Assembly: GCF_022605165.1 (NCBI RefSeq)
Contig: NC_063070.1
Coordinates: 3,224,001 to 3,288,000 of the forward strand
Length of the DNA stretch: 64,000 bases
Source: Purpureocillium takamizusanense
Lineage: Eukaryota > Ascomycota > Sordariomycetes > Hypocreales > Ophiocordycipitaceae
Direction of reading: 5' to 3'
Positions 31,414 to 42,793 of this stretch are shown piece after piece. Each line of letters begins with the position of its first letter. Positions within the stretch are counted from its first letter, which is position 1. The notes under the pieces are model-generated. The model did not search any database. It saw only the letters and a list, made by a program, of their open reading frames with translations, and was not told where the DNA came from. Position numbers and translations under genes: made by a program.

Positions 31414-32912
31414 CTAGAAAACCATGCGTTCAACGGTCTCGCGTCGCAGAGTTTCTGCGTCGGCAGGGAGGAGAAAACCGTCATCCATTTGCCTGTTGAT
31501 TGCTTCGCCGGCCATTCGTCGATAGTTCGCTAATGATCCATACAAAGTACGCAGTTTGTCCGAATCGAACGGCCATTCGGAACCTAAGAATTGTTCGTCA
31601 GCAGTACGTCGTCGTTGGACTTTGGTTTCGCACTCACCCATGTACCAATTTGGTCTACCCTTTGGAGTGGCCGCGACGAACCTTGCGCATGGGGCCTCGG
31701 TGTGAACGGTTCGGACACCCCCACATGCGTTCCCGTGCTCGTCCCGGACGATCTCGTCAGTCGAGCCAATTGTGTCCAAGGTGACGCTCGGGGGAGGCAC
31801 TGCAGGCGCTTCAGCCGTCCACCTTTCCGCGGCTTCAAAGACAGCGTGGTAAATGAAGGAGTTGGCAAAAGTACTCCACTTCGCGCCGTGAAGGTCTGCG
31901 ACTGCCCAACGCTTCAGATCCTCGGCAGAAGCATATCTAGACTCCCGATGACCCATGGAAGCAACCTCGTAAACCCTAAACGAATCACTGTCGGGCCGTC
32001 GATGAAGAGTGTCTTTCATCTGACCCCCCACGCCACATGGAAAACGAACAGATGGGAACTCCGACTCGCCCAATAGCTCAATGATCTTTGCCCCTGGGAC
32101 GTCGGGCAGCGCTTCGCCTCCGCCAGATTGGCAAGGGATGAACGTCTCAAACGGCAGGTTGCCGTCTGGTAGTCTCAAGTGAGAAGAGTGAGTGATGAAG
32201 CGTCTCGTAACCCCCCCGGTCTGAGACAGCCCAGACAAGGCCACACGAGTCGCGACCAGGCCCAACTGCCCGGTTCGTAGGGCATGTGAAGCGGCAGCAA
32301 GGATCTCTGGCGACTGTGGAGTTGCTGGCCACCATTGGGCTTTAAACGAGTCGTATGCATCGCTGAGGAGTTGCTTTGTGGCATCCGGAACAAATGGTAT
32401 GGTTTCCTGGAACTCGTCGCACAGCGGACCAGGAATAAAGTGCATGTCCTTGTATCGCGCTGGGTTGGCCATCTTGACTTTCCCCAACGCCGACGGGGCC
32501 TGTGAGTCGACCTCCAACCAAGCGTGACCTGTGCATGCATGTCAGCTACTAGTGGGAGTACGATCCAAGGAGGACTACCATTGCGCATTAGCCACCGATT
32601 GATGTGGCGCCAGATGCTGGTTCCTCCCCACAGGTGTGACGGCTCTTCAACAACATAGCCGGTAAACTTGCTAACATCGGCTGGACAACGAAGAAGTAGA
32701 CGAGTACAGTAAGAGGCACCGGCAGCCACGCCACTCATTAGATACTCCCTACTCACGTAACCATACTCGTCGAGGAGGTCAACATGGTACGACTCAAGGA
32801 CAACCGTATGAGAGTTAACTGTCTCGGGGAGGCTGGTCACCGTCGGCGGAGACACGCGCCCCACGGGGGCGTTTTCACCATTCGTCTTCATTTGAACGGG
32901 AGTTGCTGGCAT
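31414..32912 (-). CDS. Alpha/beta hydrolase, Abhydrolase_10-like
   Basis: Exons 32912-32579, 32528-31638 and 31583-31414 give 464 residues. The second intron (31637-31584, 54 nt) is a multiple of three and has no stop, so it can be mistaken for coding; removing it restores YMGSEWPF. The probable nucleophile is Ser213 in SGLSQTG, the acid lies in the LLGESEF region, and the His in EVASMGHRESRY. The end, RDEHGNACGGVRT...GSEWPFD...LYGS...GFLLPADA, matches proteins of PF20091 as I remember them. No signal peptide is seen, so probably cytosolic. These are uncharacterised esterase- or amidase-like enzymes. It diverges from a Dal5-type permease, which points to hydrolysis of an imported ester or amide (inference). 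Confidence 0.83.
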
Positions 32913-33239
32913 CTGTCATCATTCAACAGTTTTCTAGATACAGGCCAGGTTTCACTCTTAAATAATTTCTTCTCTGTCCACATGCTTCTCGTACAACATG
33001 CTTCTCGTGCGAGCACCGAGTGCGTCACGTGATAGACTCGGCATCCCGACAATCGGTCATGTCGCCGACAAGGTCACATGATGTACTCGGCCCACGTTTT
33101 CAACCCCGTCGAGACCCGCCTCCCCCACGATTGCAGCCCCATGGGGTTTGCTCTTATAGCGACCCATCTCCCGCTGATATGGGACCTCTACGAGCATGGC
33201 TGCTTCATCCTTTGACCAGAAGATTACTTGATTGCCACT
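32913..33239. promoter_or_regulatory. Divergent promoter between hydrolase and MFS permease genes
   Basis: 327 bp separate the two start codons. A 12-bp direct repeat, CATGCTTCTCGT, lies at 32981-32992 and 32997-33008. An E-box CACGTG is at 33026-33031 and CGG-CATC-CCG at 33039-33048, a possible Zn2Cys6 half-site pair. Co-regulation of the two genes is likely by arrangement, but the factor is unknown. Confidence 0.45.
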
Positions 33240-35310
33240 ATGGCTAGAGCTGAGCACCACCAACATGTCGACATGGAAACCAAGAAACCTTCCCCCACGG
33301 AGGTTGACGAAGTCCCGAAGACTGACCACGTGCAATCCACAACGATGGATGTCTACGTGGGTTCGGAACGGGTCGAGTACACCGAGAAAGAGGGGAAGCG
33401 CGTCAAGAGGAAGATTGATTTAATCCTTCTCCCGCTAATGTGCTGTTGCTACATCTCGGCTGTAGGTGCCGTCGTTCTGCCCCTGTCCGTCATTGTCCTG
33501 CTGCTAAACCAATGTTTGCTTCTAGTTCCTGGATAAAACGCTTCTCAACTACGCCTCCATCTTTGGAATTAAAGAAGCCCTGCATTTGAAAGGATCCAAC
33601 TACAGCTGGCTTGGAAGGTCAGTATCTCCATTAAGCATAATTACGACGGTATCTCAACTATGATAGTGTCTTCTACATCGGCTACATGATCGGTGCCTTG
33701 GCATGGCCCAGACTTGTCCACCGTTTTCCGAGCCACGTGGGCAAGTTTATCTCTGGTGCTGTATGCGTCTGGTCGATGATTGTTCTCCTCACTCGTATGT
33801 CATCTCCATAGTACTATATTGCCTCACGCTGACCCCTCAGCCCTGTGCTTCAACTTTGCTGGGATAATGGCCATTCGATTCTTCCTTGGTATTTTGGAGA
33901 GCATCTCCGGACCAGTGTTTGTCATGGTAACCAGCAACTGGTGGACGCGACAAGAGCAAGCTTTCAGAACCGCGTTTTGGATTGGCGGAACTCCAGTATG
34001 CAACAACCCACTAAAACTTCTCCGGGTCTGGTGCTGCATACTAATACGCACAGATTGGAAGCTTCTTGGGGGGTATTCTTAGTTACGCAGTGGGCAGCAG
34101 TAAGTATTGATCGCGGTCTGTGCTACTCGGTGCTGATACCACAGCTAGTCCGCAGCTCGATCGCCACCTGGAAACTTTTCTTTATTTTCTTTGGATCGAT
34201 TAGCTTCGCATTTTCCATGGTCTTGGGGTATCTCATGCCAGACAACCAAAGCAACGCGAGATGGCTAAACGAGAGAGAGAAAAAGATCGCCATCGAAAGA
34301 GTGCGGGAGAACCAGACTGTGACAGCTGATGATCGATGGAAGTGGCCACAGTTCTGGGAGGCACTGAAAGATCCCCAAACCACGTTCTTCTTTGCCACCG
34401 CTATGTGAGTCTCCCCGTCTCCACCTAGGCACTGCACATTTGTTGACAGCGTTGCAGGGGCAACACGATGCCTTCTACCTTTGCTAGCCAGGTAAAAGCT
34501 CCGTGCCGGCCTTGTCGAAAGTTTACTGATCCGAAAATCAGTTTTCCAGCCAGATTGTCAAGGGCTTTGGCTTTTCAACTCTTACAACTACCGTGATTTC
34601 GACCTGTCCGGCTGCCACTATTCAACTTGGGACTTTCCTTTCGTTTTCGTATCTTGCTTCTCGCTACCAGAACATCCGACTTTGGCTGTCGATGCTTGCA
34701 TCAATCCCTCCCTTGATTGGCGCCTCTCTCCTCCACGTCCTTCCAGATGCCAACCGAGCCGGTCGCCTAGCGGGCTACTACCTCACATACACGTAAGACA
34801 CGTTGCTAGGGATATGCAGGACGCTCACTGACACCAAATCTTAACAGACACACCATGTCATTTACTCTAAATGCTGGACTGATGGCTTCGAATTATGCGG
34901 GAAATACGAAGAAATCCACCGCGTCTGGAATAGTCTTTGCCGGGTGGGCAGCCGGGCTCATTGTCGGGCCTCGTAAGCATGCTCTTCTACTCAACCCAAC
35001 ACGAGCTCACAACAACCCAGAATTCTTCTTGGAAAGAGAAGCGCCAAAGTATGATATGGCATTCAAGATGCTCAGTAAGTAACCTTTTTGGATATCTGCA
35101 CCTACGTACTAACCACGTTCTGTGCTGCAAGTGGTGTGTTACGCTCTGATGATCGTCCTTCCGGCTCTTCAAATCACTTGGTATTCATACGAAAACGGGC
35201 GTCGTGAGCGACTCGTCAGGGCTAGAACAGACCTGAATGTCGATATTATACCAGAATTTACTGATGAAACCGACTTTGAGAAGTGGGCGACTTTCAGGTA
35301 CATCATGTGA
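33240..35310 (+). CDS. MFS transporter, Dal5/allantoate-permease family
   Basis: Eleven exons: 33240-33461, 33526-33617, 33667-33794, 33841-33995, 34054-34099, 34149-34404, 34458-34491, 34542-34792, 34848-34972, 35021-35074 and 35132-35310, for 513 residues. Marks of the anion:cation symporter (ACS) family are the start of the first helix, FLDKTLLNYAS, then RFFLGILESISGPVFVM, NWWTRQEQAFRTAFW, the central RENQTVTADDRWKW loop and NYAGNTKKSTASGIVFAGW. About twelve helices are expected in the plasma membrane. Known relatives import allantoate, nicotinate, pantothenate, biotin precursors or cysteine. It is divergent from the Abhydrolase_10-like gene and followed by a Zn2Cys6 gene on the opposite strand, which looks like a small catabolic unit. 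Confidence 0.92.
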
Positions 35311-35399
35311 AGAGGAGCTTGGAATCCCAAGTACACGTACTTTCAAATACAAACTCTGAGATATTGCACAATTATGTTCTATCCGATGCAACCTTGATA

Positions 35400-37370
35400 C
35401 TACATAACAAATAGGCCACCCACTTGGTCCATTGCGGAACTAACATCGACAGCAGTGCCCTGCGGCTGCATTCTTAGCAATATCTCCAGTGTCTGTCTAG
35501 TCTTTTGGACGCTTAAACCCCAAGCGCGGCCTTCATTGAGGATGTGGAGAATCCAGTCGTGGTGAACTGGGTCAGTGGTGGACAAACCAGCCATGAAGAG
35601 CGCGACGGGGAGGATTGAGGATGGCGAGTTTGTGCGAGACGGATCGCGGTGAATTCTGAGCTGGAAGCGAAGAATCCTGGCAATGGAAACGTCGGGGCGA
35701 AACGATGAGACTGGCTACATTGCACTTCAGCTCGGGACGTTCGACAGTACTGTGGCTAGGGTTACTCACGAAGACCTGATAGAGGTATAGAAGAGCCGAA
35801 TGAAGGGCTGAAGAGACGACATGGTAATTGTAGACTGCCGAATCCATTGCCTCCTGTGCCAGGGCGTCCCGGTCCTCGTCGTCTGTCATCATCTCCCGCT
35901 CGCATCGGGCAATTTCACGTTGTATGGTCTCGTAAAGGGCTTTTACTTGTCCTATCCGAACTGGCGGCGAGACAATGGCGTGTCCTTCCGATTGCTTGTG
36001 TAGTTGCATGTCAAGGTCACCGACTTGCTTGCGAAGGATATCCGCACGAAGCAAGCGTATTGCTGCCCCAACAGGGGGAGCAGTGGACGTCTCAAAGTCG
36101 AAGATGAAGGAGAAACTAGGGGATAGTCGGAGCCGCTCAATAAGCTGCCCACCTCCCAGCCTGAAGCATCCGGCTCGCGCATCCAGAAGCGCGAGCCGAA
36201 GGACGAGCCGCCGGGATAGGCTATTTGGGTTTTCGAGTGCCTTCTCCCCTTGCTCAGTCGAGATAATGTTGACAACCTCGGCAATCATACCAAAGAACAA
36301 GTCGACACCGCGTCCCATCACGTGTACGGTTTTGATGCGAACAAACAAAGCAGAGAGGAAGCCCTCTATCTCTGAGCTGTGGGTTCGTTTGTATGAGTCG
36401 TACGACTGCTCTGCTAGCCGCTCAAATTTGCGTGCCTGCTCGGCGTATGATGGGTCCGTCATGCATAGATGTGAGGCTGAGAACCCGAGGATAGCATAAA
36501 AGAGGGGCGGAAAAGAGAGTGACTGGGTGAATGCTGATATAAATAGGTTGTTTGCGTCCTTGGAGCGATCTTCGACCTTGGAGTAGCCCTGAAGAACCTC
36601 AAGATAATGTTGTATCAAATGACGGTTCCCGTCGTTGATGGAAGGGGCGGTAGTGTCGTCGGCAAGCCCTGGCTGAGAGTCCTTGTCAAACGTATTGCAG
36701 CCTTTCGCCCCTGACTCAGAAGGGATAGCTTGTATGATCTCCGATAGCTGAGAAATGGATGGAGACTCAGCATTCAATGTCATGAATTGAAGTGCGTCTT
36801 CCTCTGGATAGACGCCCAAAGAGTCATATCCGATGTCGAAGTCTAGCGCGAGATCTCCGATGTCATCCGACGGGAATGGGAACCACGAAAGTTGCCCAGG
36901 TGCATTTTCGCCGCTCTGTAGACGATTCTCAACGGTGCCTTTTGTCGCATCGGACACGGGATGTGGAGTTCCGGAGGCTTCACCGTGGCTCACATCTTGC
37001 ACAATCCCACAATCTGAGGCAACCTCCGGACCACCATGCATGTCGCCCTTTCGCCGACGTTGCCCAATTGTGCGTCTGCGTTTTGGTGGCGGCATGTACT
37101 GCTCCCCAGGTTCCGGTGCACGCCAGTAACATCGGAACCCAAGCCTCTGACAGTTGGAGCATTTTAGGGGAGTGTCGCTTCCATCGTCAGGCGCAGATGG
37201 ACATGGTCGGCATCGCACTTTTCGAACTCTACACGTATAACAGGCTAGTAATCGGCTGTCATTCCTTCTTGTAGCAAATGACTGTCAAATTTTCACACTT
37301 ACTAGTCCGTGGACTCTTGCAGGCCATTGAAGGTTCCTGGGATGAGGACTTCAAGCTCATTGTTCCGCAT
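35400..37370 (-). CDS. Zn2Cys6 transcription factor beside the hydrolase/permease pair
   Basis: Exons 37370-37303, 37255-35770 and 35714-35400 give 622 residues. The ATG at 37370 was chosen because only that frame joins, over a 47-nt intron (GTAAGT...GACAG), to the first half of the zinc cluster. The cluster is C28-x2-C31-x6-C38, a long 16-residue loop, then C55-x2-C58-x6-C65. A basic KRRRTIGQRRRKG patch (likely nuclear localisation) follows. The middle region FPPLFYAILGFSASHLC...YDSYKR resembles the regulators with PF11951-type domains. It is convergent with the Dal5-type permease, 89 bp apart. A palindrome with CGG-N5-CCG lies upstream of its start. Confidence 0.88.
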
Positions 37371-38200
37371 TTCGTTCTATACGTTCGAGCACTATGCCCC
37401 GGTGGAGGGTTTTCATTATGTACGAAGTAGAGACAGTAACTAACGGTAGAGTAACAATGCGGGGTTTTATGCCTATCGCTCTACTTCTTGCTCAAGATGC
37501 ATCTAGCAGATATGACAGTACCGGAGATAGCGATATACTAGCGGTATTACCGCTAGCTCGCGGGGGAGTGGAGGTCTAAATGAGGCAAGAGACGGCACCA
37601 TTGGGAACCGCCCATGTTCCGCCCCCCATTTAATCGTTGTTTGACCGCTAGATAAGGTTGACGGAGCATACCATCCTACCGCTTTCTCATAGAAAGTTCT
37701 GCAATCTGACCTGGCCCTGAATTGCGAACCCTTTGCGGTGCCATGTCACCCCTTCCTGTATGGGAGGTGCATTAGCGGTGATGCCGCGGCTTAGCAGAAA
37801 GTCTATCGTGTGATTGCGTTGATGATGAGGCGCCGCTGGCAAAGCCGCTCTGCCATAGTTTTTGTCGCCAGAACATTGAAATCTGCGGCGCATGTACAGA
37901 GTGATTTCTTGACTTTAACGTCAGCTAATTCTTGAGTCGAGTTGCACAGGCGTTCTGTAACCGTAGTTCACTTAACAACTCTATTTGAACATCTAGCTTC
38001 TGCCGCCTAGGGGTCGTCCCCGACCATGGTAACATCCCTTTTCATTCGATATGCAAGTGAGTCACGATGGATATACACTTTGCACTAGTTCAATGAAGCG
38101 CACGCTATACATATGGTTGTATATATATATATCCGTGGTCGGTCTCCCCTCCGAGTGAGCCAGTTCGAAAACATTCCCGTTTTTGGTCTTCACTTCAAGA
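37371..38200. other. Divergent intergenic region
   Basis: 830 bp between the Zn2Cys6 gene and the F-box gene. Apart from the palindrome at 37538-37556 and a short TA run (38116-38132) just before the F-box gene, nothing is recognised. Confidence 0.45.
37538..37556. promoter_or_regulatory. Perfect palindrome containing CGG-N5-CCG
   Basis: CTAGCGGTATTACCGCTAG is a 9+1+9 perfect inverted repeat containing CGG-TATTA-CCG, the classic layout for a Zn2Cys6 dimer. It lies 168-186 bp upstream of the start of the Zn2Cys6 gene on the minus strand, so autoregulation is plausible. Confidence 0.5.
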
Positions 38201-39967
38201 ATGGCTTCCTGGTCCAGACTCCCGCGAGAGCTCCAGACCATGATATTCGCGCAGGTCATCGTCGACCCGACACGCCGCCCAGAGCACCACATCCTTGCAA
38301 AATGCGCAAGTGTCTGTCGGTCGTGGCAGTATGAGTTTGAGACTTGGACATTTCGAAGGCTTTGTTTATCGTCGTCATGTCTGCCTGCATTCCGCAGGGT
38401 CGTTCGAGGTAAGAAAGGATATAGACTCGAGTATATCCAGCTCCTATGGCTTCGAATTCTTCTCGACAAGTACGACTGCCGAGTTTGTCAAGAACCAGAA
38501 GACGAAAAGACTACAAAACGGTGAGTTGAAGCCCTCTCATGTTGTTTCTTTTTACTAATTGGGTGGAAGAAATTGCATCAAGTGCACAAACGCTATTTGG
38601 AGTCTCCTAAAGATACTCTCAACGGGGGATGTCGAAAGGGGGCATAGGAACATGGGGGAATACGATGGTCTCAACTTGGAAGTCAGTGTCCACTCGCCCA
38701 GCGACAACAAGCATGTCTTCCGACCCCGCGGCCTGGATGAGTACTGCCCTTACACTGATTGGCATAACCTCCTCCCGGAGGACTCCGACGTGGCGCGCTT
38801 GCTGGACGAGTCGTCACCTATACACGACCCGGAGCAGGGTTGGAATCATGGCGTCCATGTTATTCCCAACCCTTCGGGAAGCCGTGGTGGCCACCCAAGC
38901 GGCCGAGATAGGCTCCTAGGGACCAAGCCTTTGGAATTTAACTTTTCCCGCGTATGGCCGCGACTCAAGTCTCAGGACAGACAGCTGCCGCAAGTAAGCA
39001 TTGTAGCGTCTCTCACCGTACGGCGGTCGACCTTTCGAGGATTTTCAGCTGGAGTCCTATTCAAACTTCTCCACGAGAGTTTCCCGGATATTTACAGAGT
39101 TCGTCTCGAAAAGTGGCTTGAGCTTTACACGGACCAGCAGGCGGCATACAGACAAGGTATGTGTTATCAGCTAGATAACTTGCCATACAAAACATCGACG
39201 AGATTTCTAACATAGTCATCTTAGAGTTTCACCGACTGCTTCAACGACAAGGGCTCCCCGAATCTCTGATGGACCTTTACCTTGTCGAAGAGTCCACCAC
39301 AGCTCTCCATCCGTATGTTGGGTCGTTCGGCGAGAGGAACACATTAGGTTTTGAGCTGGTGCAAGCCTCGCGCGGTCTCAAGCACCTTTCCATCAGCTGG
39401 ACTTCGGACGCTGCGTCGTTCTTTCAGGAATACTTCCCGGACAGGTGGGATGGGGCCTCGCCGGGCTCCCCGGCCAGGAAACCATGGCAGAACCTTTTAA
39501 CACTGACACTCACGGGTAACTCACTGCAGAGAGCCGGCAGATCGGGACTAAAGATACAGCGCGATCTCCTACGCGCTGCCTCCGTTGCGGCCAGGCTTAT
39601 GCCCCGATTGGGGGTTCTGCAGATATGGAAATGCGGCGGCGGCTCTGGCGCCATCTTTGAATTTAAAATGAGAGAAGACGAGGGCAAGTTGCCTTTTATT
39701 GTGTGGTGTAGCTCATGGCCAGTGCAGCTCACGCCGCAAGATAGTGCTTTTAAGGATTGGCGGTTATTAGCAAGGGAACGGGATCGCGAGGGACGAGAGC
39801 CAGAAGTTCGCACGTTCACGTTGGCAAACAAGACAGTGGAGCAACTGCAGTCCAAATGGGAGCTCCGCCACTATCTCGACTTGGAAGTGCTTCACCCCTT
39901 AACATCAAAGGAACTCAAGTGGGACGATAGAAGCAGGGATTTGCGCTTATTCGGCGATACTGGCTGA
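38201..39967 (+). CDS. F-box domain protein (DUF6546-like fungal family)
   Basis: Exons 38201-38520, 38570-39156 and 39225-39967 give 549 residues. The ATG at 38201 opens with WSRLPRELQTMIFAQVI, an F-box start, followed by the ICHF-like CASVCRSWQYEFE. The C-terminal part contains PRLGVLQIWKCGGGSGAIFEF and HYLDLEVLHP, as in a large family of fungal F-box proteins with a C-terminal DUF6546 region. The F-box should bind Skp1 and place the protein in an SCF ubiquitin ligase; the target is unknown. Such genes are numerous and rapidly evolving in Sordariomycetes. Both introns (49 and 68 nt) keep the frame. Confidence 0.8.
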
Positions 39968-41066
39968 AGCCATTAGCATCATTGTGAAATCGAAGCATAT
40001 CGGAGTTGCTACTTCTTCCCATATAATAGAGTTGAGGTAATCAAGCAGCATTACTATGCGTGTCCGGCATCACAGTCAGAACGAAAATATATTAAACTAA
40101 TTTCTTAACCATTACTCTAGCTATAGCACCACTGCATTTTAGACATATGACGAGGGCGAGATACACGGCAAGATCGTAATAATATATCTTGGCGAGGTAA
40201 TAACCGCCTATTTCGACGTAACGGCCCCCTTAATAAACAACCAAGTAGTAATATAAACACTAGAGCCTGCAGAGCCTTGCGTCATTCGCAAGGTCGCCAG
40301 TGACATTTACCGTTCAGTAATCGGCCGTCGTTAGAGCACAGCTACCGTACCGTTAGAGTAATAGGTATTTAATGCGCGAGGAAGAATTGTCGTATCGGGG
40401 CAGAGGGTGAATCGTTGGCGCTTGGAAGGGTGGTCACTGGTGAGACCTCTGAGGTGCTGCTGGCGCACTGGATGGGTTTGCGACAAGCCAATGAGGTCCA
40501 TGCGTTTTCGAGTCCAAGGCAGCACCCAACTCGTTGCGCGCGCAGGTGGATTGCAGCACCAATCTCCAGCCTTGTCTATCGACATGCAAGCTCGGGTCCC
40601 ATGGCATTTGTCGTCGTCGTCGGTCTGTGCTCTCCATCGACCCTCTCAAAGACCACGTCTCCTAACGGCGCTGGCAGCGACTTCTCAAGGAGCCTTGCCG
40701 CTATCGCCCATCACAGATCGCCCGGCGACCGAAAGCGAGAAAGCCTGCCGCCTGCTTCATGCAGTCGCTCTCTCCCAGCCGATCCTCGAGGACTAACCGG
40801 GGCGATTGCGAGGCTTTCGCCGCAGCGCCAGGCCGCCCCGTCTTTCGTCCGTCGGCGTGTGTTAGCGACGTCCTTGCCCTGTGCCCGATCTTTTTTGGAT
40901 GCAAGCCCGAAACATTCAATCGAGCGCGCCACCTTCCCTGCAGTAGCCCTCCGCGAACAATACTCTGCGAAAGAGGCGTACTCCGATAATCATACCCTGC
41001 GAAACCACTCCACAAGCACCGTCAACCAAACGCCGGGTAGGGCTCGCACTCGGGACCCTCCACAGG
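39968..41066. other. AT-rich then GC-rich intergenic stretch
   Basis: 39990-40350 is TA-dense with no long open frames, resembling repeat-induced point mutation debris. 40380-41066 is GC-rich, with overlapping open frames on both strands but no recognisable domain. Confidence 0.45.
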
Positions 41067-41996
41067 ATGGCCACGTCTCCCGACGATTGTATCTTGCACG
41101 GTCCTGAGTCAGAGCTGGCAGTTTTGATCCGCGAGAGTCCTAGGTTCGAGGAGCATCCCGGGATCGCACGGCTATCGAATCAATATCTAGCAAAAGCCTA
41201 CGACCCAGCCTCGGCTGAAGATGCACTCGAGGCGGTGGAAGCCGCACACAGACTTGGGATTCGCGCGCCGCGGTTTATACGCTCAGTCCGATGTGAAGAC
41301 ACGATATTTGCCATCATGGAGCACGTTGAAGGGGACACGTTGCAAATTGCTTGGCCGAGTTTAGGGTGGTGGTTGTCTTTACGTCTGGCAATGCAGCTGC
41401 GGCGATTCATCCGCAAAATGAGATCTGTCACGTCGAAAACAGCCGGCTCATTAGCCACCGGCCAGTGTAGGTCTTTTTGGTTGGACGACCATTTCGGTCT
41501 GCCTGCGGGAGCAATGCCCAGCGACATCTCGGCCTTTCTCGCCTTCTGGGTCAACTTTATATCAATCCGCCAAGAGTTGAAAAAGGATAGCCATCATTTG
41601 CCACAGAGAGAGTTTTCACCCCTCCAATCGAGCAGGCTGGTATTCACTCACCATGATCTTGCGCCGCGGAATATGGTGGTTGACAAGTCCGACGGGCTCT
41701 GGCTGCTTGACTGGGACTTTTCAGGCTTCTATCCCACGTACTTTGAGTACGCATCGATGAATAATTTTACTCTACCCCGTAACTGGGGTATACTCGCACG
41801 TATTCGATGGTATCTATTTACCTGGATTGCAGCTGGGCGTTTTGAGAAGGAAAGCCAACTATTGCGGATAGTGAGGTCTAAGTTTCTGCGCTTCGGAGCC
41901 GGACGACGGTGTAACATCAAAGCACACGCCACCAAGTCAAGGCGGCAGACAGTCCCAGACTCGGAGATATCAGACTCACTGACGGGAGAAGATTGA
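41067..41996 (+). CDS. Phosphotransferase of the APH/choline-kinase fold
   Basis: A single exon of 309 residues from the ATG at 41067. It carries AIMEHVEGDTL (hinge after strand 5, about 83-92), the catalytic loop HHDLAPRN at 195-202 (Asp197 as base) and the metal-binding LLDWDFSGFYP with Asp215. This is the aminoglycoside phosphotransferase (PF01636) kinase fold. The N-terminal lobe is short and has no clear glycine-rich loop, as is common in this fungal group. The family has expanded greatly in filamentous fungi, and small-molecule substrates are mostly unknown; resistance to aminoglycosides should not be assumed. A basic C-terminal tail follows. It is flanked on both sides by gene-poor DNA. 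Confidence 0.87.
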   Translation: MATSPDDCILHGPESELAVLIRESPRFEEHPGIARLSNQYLAKAYDPASAEDALEAVEAAHRLGIRAPRFIRSVRCEDTIFAIMEHVEGDTLQIAWPSLGWWLSLRLAMQLRRFIRKMRSVTSKTAGSLATGQCRSFWLDDHFGLPAGAMPSDISAFLAFWVNFISIRQELKKDSHHLPQREFSPLQSSRLVFTHHDLAPRNMVVDKSDGLWLLDWDFSGFYPTYFEYASMNNFTLPRNWGILARIRWYLFTWIAAGRFEKESQLLRIVRSKFLRFGAGRRCNIKAHATKSRRQTVPDSEISDSLTGED

Positions 41997-42793
41997 GTGC
42001 CGGTGACGCAAACTAGACTAACAATTTGTTGGCTCGAGGAGATTGTCCAGTACTCAACTGCGGAACGTGCCTTGCTTTACGGGCCTCACCTCACACCCCT
42101 CGGAATATCGCCAGAAGTACGGTACCGCCTCCCATGCTGATATCGCGCTGCTATGGCCGATTATACCTGGCACTCTCCAAATCTGAGATCACCGTGTAGA
42201 TCCAGAACGGGGGTTCGGCCGCGAGGCTCGCCTGCGCCCCATTCGTGCAGAAAACCCCGCCCTTTGGTGTGGGCACCATTACATGTCCGTTGGCTCGTGT
42301 GGCCAACCGTCGTCAGTCATCTCACCGTTGGCCAGCTACAGTTCAAGCCTTTGACTCGGGAGTTTACGTCCGTCGGCGGCATGTTGGTCAAGGTGCAGAA
42401 TGTACCCGTTGGTAGGCCCTACGGAAACCAACTAAGAGGCACACATCTTGGTTGGCCATAAAATAGCGATATAGCCATAAAAGCGATATACGGCGCGTCC
42501 GGCCCATAAGTAAAATAACGCGTATTCATATTGTAAACGCGGCCTCTTTACTGCCCGGTACGATAGCCTACGTTATAATTGAAGACCCGTCTATATTAGC
42601 TACCGCGAGGCTTCTATCTATAAGAATAGTATTACTTATTGTTAAAGGCGAGCGTAACTATATTTTATGATCTACAGCTTGGTCCTCTAAAAAGACGTCT
42701 CAATTGATATGACCTGGCGACCGTTTAGGGACTGTAGGTCACTAGACCCATGCAATGGGATCAACTGTCTGAATCAAACATAAATGGACAAGT
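41997..42793. other. Intergenic with TA-rich island
   Basis: 42460-42690 is rich in TA dinucleotides and stop codons in all frames, as in RIP-mutated repeats. The rest shows no gene. Ends at the stop of the FAD oxidase gene. Confidence 0.45.

Noticed and set aside
40415..41107. A 230-codon open frame just before the APH-fold kinase
   Set aside because: No recognisable domain, Ser/Arg-rich composition typical of GC-rich noncoding DNA, and it overlaps the kinase start in another frame.
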